8,550 bases of DNA. Origin: Spirochaetaceae bacterium (GTDB lineage Bacteria > Spirochaetota > Spirochaetia > SZUA-6 > Fen-1364). The position numbers and the translations under genes were made by a program. Location of the stretch: NCBI GenBank assembly GCA_003170115.1, contig PMZS01000237.1, positions 1-8,550 of the forward strand, read 5' to 3'. Shown here in pieces: positions 4,394-8,550 of this stretch. The first letter of the stretch is position 1; each line of letters starts with the position of its first letter. Below the pieces are notes generated by a model that had not been told where the DNA came from, did no database searches, and was given only the letters and a program-made list of their open reading frames with translations.

Positions 4394-6172
4394 ATGCAGT
4401 CAGACCTAGGTTTTAGCTCTTTGCCCGAAGACCAGCAGCCTTTCCACGAGCGAATCCGCAGATTCCGAGACGCGAATGGATTGTCAAGGGCTGAGTTCGC
4501 TCAGCGACTTGGCGTGGCTCCCATGACGCTGTTTCGCTGGGAGACGGGTACAGCCCATCCTTCCCCTCTGGCGGCCCTCAAGCTCCGGGAGATCGGTTTG
4601 GATCGCAAAGAAAGCCGAAGCGGTATTGAGCACGAGACACATCACGGAGGTGCCGGGCCTTCCGCTTCGGGATCCAAGGGTCAGATACGGCTCTCCATGA
4701 CAGCGGGGATGCTTCAAGCGATACCCGAACCATTCGTACGCAACGGCCCACGGGACCAATCTGCATTTCACAAGAAGCTCTATGACCTCCAGGCAAGCTC
4801 GCCCTTGCCACCTGATACTCTTTCGAACCGGCTGTCCCTCGTCGAGGAGGTGGTTGGTTTCGGCCCGACAGCGCAACACGCGCTTGACAGGCCAAAGGAA
4901 GAGGCTGTCGCGTGGAACTCAAATTATGGTTCCCACGGATGGCATCGGTATGTCGGCCGATTCCCCCCCCACGTGGTTCGCGCACTTCTGAATCACTTTG
5001 GAGCCGACGCCACTTCTCCAGTGTGCGATCCTTTTTCCGGTAGCGGCACTACCGCTGTCGAATGCAGGCTTCTTGGCATTCCGTTTGTCGGAATCGAGAT
5101 CTGTCCACTATCGAGCATGATGATTCGCGTTAAGGCCGGGTTTCCGGACGATCCCAGGATCCTCGCCAGCCTTGGGAGGAAGTTCATAGCGTTCTACGAC
5201 GAAGCCTGGGCTCGCTTTCTTGACAACCGTGCCTCCTCGAGCCTAAGCCACGAAGAAGTGCTGGGCCGTCGCGGGAACCTGATTCCGCCTTTCACCAACG
5301 TTGAAAGGTGGTTCACGCCGGCGGCGCTGCTGGGCACCTCGCTTGCAGTTGAGTTCGCGTTGGGTGAAAGAGGATTCCACCGTGAAGCTCTGCTCCTCGC
5401 ACTGTCCTCCAAGATGAGGAGCATAGGGAACGTCGACGTTGACGTTGTTCGCGCCGAATACAGCAAGACGCCGAGACAATCGGTTGACGTTGGGCGCCTG
5501 GTAGCCCGCCAACTGCAACGGATGTCGCGCGATATTGAAGACTCAATACAGAGCCATCGATCCCTGATCGGAGCCCCTGGTAGCATCGTGTTGCATGAGG
5601 GGTCCGTTCTTGACGTTGAGTTGCCCGAAGACTCGGTCGCCCATGTAATCACCTCACCCCCGTATGGCACCGAGGCAATCAGCTACTTGAGAACCCATCT
5701 CCTCTCCTACAGGAGCCTAGTAGCTCACCTTGGCCATGACCCCTATGCTACTAGGGAGAAGACAATAGGTTCGGAGTATCTCTCTGACTCGGCGCCCAAT
5801 GCCGGTGACCGAGCTCAATCGTTGTCAAAAACCTGCAATCGCTTTTTCTCCACCCATCCCCCTCAGGAGGATGGCGACGGCGCCTCGCGACGAGCCTCAA
5901 TGCTTCAGTTCTGCGACGACATGTGGGAAGTCGCTGATCGCTTGTCGCGTTGGCTTCGAAAGGGCGGGTCCATCGCCTTCATCATCGGCAACAAGCGCCT
6001 TGGACGCGACGTTATCCCCATGGACGCGATAGTATCGGAGCTTTTTGCGTCCTGCGGGATTGAACTGTACGAATCAATCGCCCACAAACTGAAGACAAAC
6101 AACAGCAACTCTCAGGTGCCTTGGCAAGATCGCATTATCCAGGAAGAGCGAATACTCCTCTTCCGAAAGTAG
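4394..6172 (+). CDS. XRE regulator fused to a DNA methyltransferase (N4-cytosine or N6-adenine)
   Basis: A 592-residue fusion protein. Residues 16-70 form an XRE helix-turn-helix (RIRRFRDANGLSRAEFAQRL, then MTLFRWETGTAHPS). A linker of about 100 residues follows. The methyltransferase begins near 175 with the HGWHRYVGRFPPHVV segment. The AdoMet-binding motif I is DPFSGSGTT (212-220), with FVGIEICPLS (231-240) after it. Catalytic motif IV is TSPPY (420-424), and a C-terminal strand, ERILLFRK, closes the fold. SPPY is commonest in N4-cytosine enzymes but does not settle the base. The 200 residues between motifs I and IV probably include target recognition. The HTH suggests that the enzyme regulates its own operon, as N-terminal HTH domains do in some 5-methylcytosine methyltransferases such as M.SsoII. 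It is first of three tightly spaced genes and distantly related to the third. Confidence 0.8.
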   Translation: MQSDLGFSSLPEDQQPFHERIRRFRDANGLSRAEFAQRLGVAPMTLFRWETGTAHPSPLAALKLREIGLDRKESRSGIEHETHHGGAGPSASGSKGQIRLSMTAGMLQAIPEPFVRNGPRDQSAFHKKLYDLQASSPLPPDTLSNRLSLVEEVVGFGPTAQHALDRPKEEAVAWNSNYGSHGWHRYVGRFPPHVVRALLNHFGADATSPVCDPFSGSGTTAVECRLLGIPFVGIEICPLSSMMIRVKAGFPDDPRILASLGRKFIAFYDEAWARFLDNRASSSLSHEEVLGRRGNLIPPFTNVERWFTPAALLGTSLAVEFALGERGFHREALLLALSSKMRSIGNVDVDVVRAEYSKTPRQSVDVGRLVARQLQRMSRDIEDSIQSHRSLIGAPGSIVLHEGSVLDVELPEDSVAHVITSPPYGTEAISYLRTHLLSYRSLVAHLGHDPYATREKTIGSEYLSDSAPNAGDRAQSLSKTCNRFFSTHPPQEDGDGASRRASMLQFCDDMWEVADRLSRWLRKGGSIAFIIGNKRLGRDVIPMDAIVSELFASCGIELYESIAHKLKTNNSNSQVPWQDRIIQEERILLFRK

Positions 6173-6183
6173 CGAGCACACGC

Positions 6184-6681
6184 ATGAGATGGACCGAAGG
6201 ACATGTACACATGGCTATGCGGGAATACCTCAAGAGCGAAGGCTGGATCTTGGTTGCAGGTGAGTACCCGGGCGGATCGGATCATGAACTTTACCCTCTC
6301 AATGTCGTGGACCCGTCCGTCGCGCGCGACAACAGCCCTGATCCCCGACGCCACAGCTTGCGGGAAATCATACCCGACCTCGTTGCATTACGTGGCCGAG
6401 ACCTGTTCATCGGCGAAGCGAAGGTAGGCTACAGCGAGAAAGACCGCGACAAGTTGGACGATCTGGTCAACACCCGAAGGCTCGACCTCCTCGGAGCCCT
6501 CAGAACTTTTGCGCGCGAAAGGAATGTGCCTGCGGTGCTCCCCGTGGAAAGTCTAGTTTTGCGACCGACTCTGGTATTTCGAGAAACCAGTGAAGCACCC
6601 AAAGTTCCGGCGGGATTCAGCTACTTGCGGATCCAGAACATGAAGCAAGGTTACTTCGAGGGGGCCCTGTGTCAAAGTTGA
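6184..6681 (+). CDS. Small PD-(D/E)XK nuclease candidate, probable restriction enzyme
   Basis: A 165-residue protein encoded between two DNA methyltransferase genes. The key pattern is IIPDLVALRGRDLFIGEAKV (62-81): Pro64-Asp65, then 12 residues, then Glu78-Ala79-Lys80. This is the PD...ExK metal-binding and catalytic arrangement of many restriction endonucleases. Glu14 in the first helix (MAMREYLKSEG) could complete the site. The ELYPL..VDP segment (35-43) just before it is also distinctive. The start at 6184 is chosen because it follows the upstream stop codon by 11 bases and avoids overlap with the upstream gene; no strong ribosome site is visible, so translation may be coupled. The 3' end overlaps the next gene by 13 bases. 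I infer a role as the restriction subunit; a repair-type or nicking nuclease is possible. The length is short for a full type II enzyme. Confidence 0.6.
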   Translation: MRWTEGHVHMAMREYLKSEGWILVAGEYPGGSDHELYPLNVVDPSVARDNSPDPRRHSLREIIPDLVALRGRDLFIGEAKVGYSEKDRDKLDDLVNTRRLDLLGALRTFARERNVPAVLPVESLVLRPTLVFRETSEAPKVPAGFSYLRIQNMKQGYFEGALCQS

Positions 6682-7907
6682 GTGAGTCGCATAGCACTCA
6701 GCGTCGCAGTCCCAAGCGCGCTGTGGAGTCTGCGACGGTTGCCAAAGCCATCCTTGCAGAGCCGTGGGACTATGCCGACTCTGAAACTCAGTACCTCACC
6801 CATAATATCCACCGGTACTCCGGCAAGTTCATCCCGCAGATCGCAGCCCGCGCGATTTCCATCCTGACGCGCGAGGGGGAGCTCGTTCTCGATCCATATT
6901 GCGGTTCCGGAACTACTCTGCTTGAGGCTGCCCTGAGCGGCAGGCACGCCGTCGGTCTGGATCTGAATCCTCTGGCCGTCCTCATAGCAAGGACCAAAGT
7001 TACTCCGGTGGACCCGGAGAAGCTCAGCTGGCTTACAGATACCATGACATCGAAGCTTGCTGAAGACGGACAAATGCTCCTGATGGCCCCCGGGGACAAC
7101 GACGGCAAAAAGTCCGAGGCTCGCACAATTGTTGGTGACGCTCGCTTAGAAAACCCGCGCTTCCTCAAGTGGTTTGCGCGCCCTATATTGACCGACTTGG
7201 TGAGGATCGACCATCAGATTTCGTCAATCGCGGATCCTCAGTTGAGAAACATTGCTTTGGTGGCATTCAGCGACATTCTGCGCAGGTCGAGCAACGCCCA
7301 CTCTGGCTACCCAAACGTGATGTTCGACAAGAAAGCGCCCCCAAGGCCGCGACCAATCCAGCCATTCTTGGCCTCGCTCAGGCGGGTCGCCAAAATGGTG
7401 GCCATGCTCGCTAACGCGGGTTCCACCCAGAATATGCCTGAAGTGCTGGAGGGCAACGCAACGAGCATCCCGATAGACAAGTGTTCGGTGGACGCCGTGG
7501 TGTCCCACCCGCCTTACATAGGCTCTATCCCCTACGCGGAGTACGGGACTCTCAGCCTCTTGTGGCTTGGAATTGACTCACGAGAGCTGGATGCACGACT
7601 GACCGGGGGCAGACGCCAGTCTGCGGATGTGGTCCAGCGTTTCCGAGACGACTATGGGCGGATGCTGCGCGAGACACAGCGGATCCTCCGCGCGGGTAGA
7701 TTCGCCTTCCTCATGGTGGGCAGCCCTGTAGTCCGTGGAGAGATAATCAACCTCCCGCAAATGACCAAGACGCTTGCGGCACAGGCCGGGCTCCGCTTGG
7801 TGGTTGAGACGACACGAAAGGGCATGAACCGCAGGGCCAACAAGATGGGATCGGAGAGTATCCTGGTCTTTGAAAAGCCGGAGATTAAGCCCCCGACTAC
7901 AACATAG
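6669..7907 (+). CDS. DNA methyltransferase with HPPY catalytic motif
   Basis: A 412-residue methyltransferase. It opens with a 35-residue basic tail, then HNIHRYSGKFIPQIAARAI (45-63), which matches HGWHRYVGRFPPHVVRALL in the fused enzyme upstream. Motif I is DPYCGSGTT (75-83), followed by AVGLDLNPLAVLIARTK (94-110). After about 195 residues comes SHPPY (279-283), where SPPY, DPPY or NPPY is usual. The C-terminal ILVFEK (398-403) also parallels the upstream enzyme, so the two are distant paralogues. The start is a GTG, supported by GAGGGGG at 6658-6664 four bases upstream, and lies inside the nuclease gene. Two related enzymes would suit one strand each of an asymmetric recognition site. His280 may alter activity or base choice, or be normal in this subfamily. 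The family call is firm; specificity is unknown. Confidence 0.8.
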   Translation: MSKLSESHSTQRRSPKRAVESATVAKAILAEPWDYADSETQYLTHNIHRYSGKFIPQIAARAISILTREGELVLDPYCGSGTTLLEAALSGRHAVGLDLNPLAVLIARTKVTPVDPEKLSWLTDTMTSKLAEDGQMLLMAPGDNDGKKSEARTIVGDARLENPRFLKWFARPILTDLVRIDHQISSIADPQLRNIALVAFSDILRRSSNAHSGYPNVMFDKKAPPRPRPIQPFLASLRRVAKMVAMLANAGSTQNMPEVLEGNATSIPIDKCSVDAVVSHPPYIGSIPYAEYGTLSLLWLGIDSRELDARLTGGRRQSADVVQRFRDDYGRMLRETQRILRAGRFAFLMVGSPVVRGEIINLPQMTKTLAAQAGLRLVVETTRKGMNRRANKMGSESILVFEKPEIKPPTTT

Positions 7908-8523
7908 GCTTTGGGACAAACTTGTCGGAGAAGATGATTGCATTCGCAACCGTCTTGTACAGCCGCACGTCCTTGCGATCGCCGCGCGTTGCCGCGCTGC
8001 GCCAATCGTCGAATGATATGTTTGGAAACCATAGAGCCAGCACCCTGTGTGGATTCTCGAGAACGTAAAGGTACCTGTACAGCATTGCCATGCCCGTATA
8101 AGGATCAGACCGGATATTGTTCATTCCCACCTTGTAGAGCACTATCTCCTTGCCCCGAAATGTCCCTTCAGGGATCTCGGCACCGCAGATCCCGGCCAGC
8201 GCGCCAGTAGAAGTGAACTGGACAGAGTCTGGAGGAGAGCCGTACTGAGCCGCGTCCCGGACCCAGCGGCGAACGAATCGTTCGCGCTCGGCGAACATTC
8301 TGGTGTGTATTTCGGACCTGAGCAGTGCCCCGTTGACTCGGCTAAGGTCGCCCAGCCTTCCAAACAGCTCAAGGTGAGTAGCCAGGTATTCGCGGACGTC
8401 GGTGTCCGCTTTCGGGCCTCGCAACACCTCGAAGTTGTCGTCGACCGGCCAGTTTATGGTGGTGGTCGCTGACTTCGTTACTCGGATCATGGCCTCAACA
8501 GCCGAGAACAGTCGAAGATTCAT
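7897..8523 (-). CDS. Unrecognised 208-residue protein convergent with the methyltransferase operon
   Basis: I do not recognise this family. The protein begins MNLRLFSAVEAMIRVTK; Met12 is an alternative start. A charged helical middle runs from about 41 to 90 (TDVREYLATHLELFGRLGDL, SEIHTRMFAERERFVRRWVRD). A mixed strand/helix part follows: GKEIVLYKVGMNNIRSDPYT (124-143), then MLYRYLYVLENPHRVLALWF (147-166). No signal peptide or membrane segment is present. The alternation of predicted strands around 126-131 and 160-166 resembles a nuclease core, but no clean PD...ExK is visible, so I do not assign one. The stop codon lies 11 bases inside the 3' end of the second methyltransferase gene, on the opposite strand. 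Its position suggests it may belong to the same defence system, perhaps as a second effector. The region upstream of its start leaves the window after 27 bases, so its promoter is not seen. Confidence 0.65.
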   Translation of the reverse strand: MNLRLFSAVEAMIRVTKSATTTINWPVDDNFEVLRGPKADTDVREYLATHLELFGRLGDLSRVNGALLRSEIHTRMFAERERFVRRWVRDAAQYGSPPDSVQFTSTGALAGICGAEIPEGTFRGKEIVLYKVGMNNIRSDPYTGMAMLYRYLYVLENPHRVLALWFPNISFDDWRSAATRGDRKDVRLYKTVANAIIFSDKFVPKPML

Positions 8524-8550
8524 GTACCTAGCCCATGTTCAGCATTGCGG

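Noticed and set aside
1..8550. CRISPR array
   Set aside because: No series of regularly spaced direct repeats was found; the repeated elements occur only twice.

Overview
The window is bacterial accessory DNA, fairly GC-rich, and looks like a defence or addiction island. It has tandem toxin-antitoxin modules, a recombinase remnant, structured repeats and a restriction-modification-like operon. No rRNA, complete tRNA or core housekeeping gene is visible, so I do not name a taxon. Gene density, Shine-Dalgarno sites and the families present fit an environmental bacterium.

Left part (1-1600): the left edge holds what looks like the start of a minus-strand gene, possibly frameshifted. Facing away from it is a HigB/HigA-type pair (225-641 and 613-939). 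A second, related module follows at once. Its antitoxin is intact (1254-1550), but its toxin is only a C-terminal remnant (1058-1354) whose sole good ribosome site and ATG lie in another frame. A terminator-like hairpin closes this block.

Middle part (1600-4390): a structured repeat copy (1684-1809) precedes a DUF433 antitoxin and a DUF5615 PIN-like toxin (2033-2611), then a DUF3841 protein (2691-3353). A second copy of the repeat (3573-3665) leads into a serine-recombinase-like fragment that has lost its catalytic domain (3667-4038). After it comes a gene-free stretch with three strong hairpins in a row (4108-4216) and then a promoter.

Right part (4394-8550): three plus-strand genes in one tight operon form the most interesting unit. 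They are an XRE regulator fused to a DNA methyltransferase (4394-6172), a small PD-(D/E)XK nuclease candidate (6184-6681), and a second, distantly related methyltransferase with an unusual HPPY catalytic motif (6669-7907). An unrecognised 208-residue protein is encoded convergently and overlaps the operon's end by 11 bases. The arrangement suggests a restriction-modification system with one methyltransferase per strand of an asymmetric site and a built-in transcriptional regulator. The family and fold calls come from motifs read by eye. The system-level role is inference.
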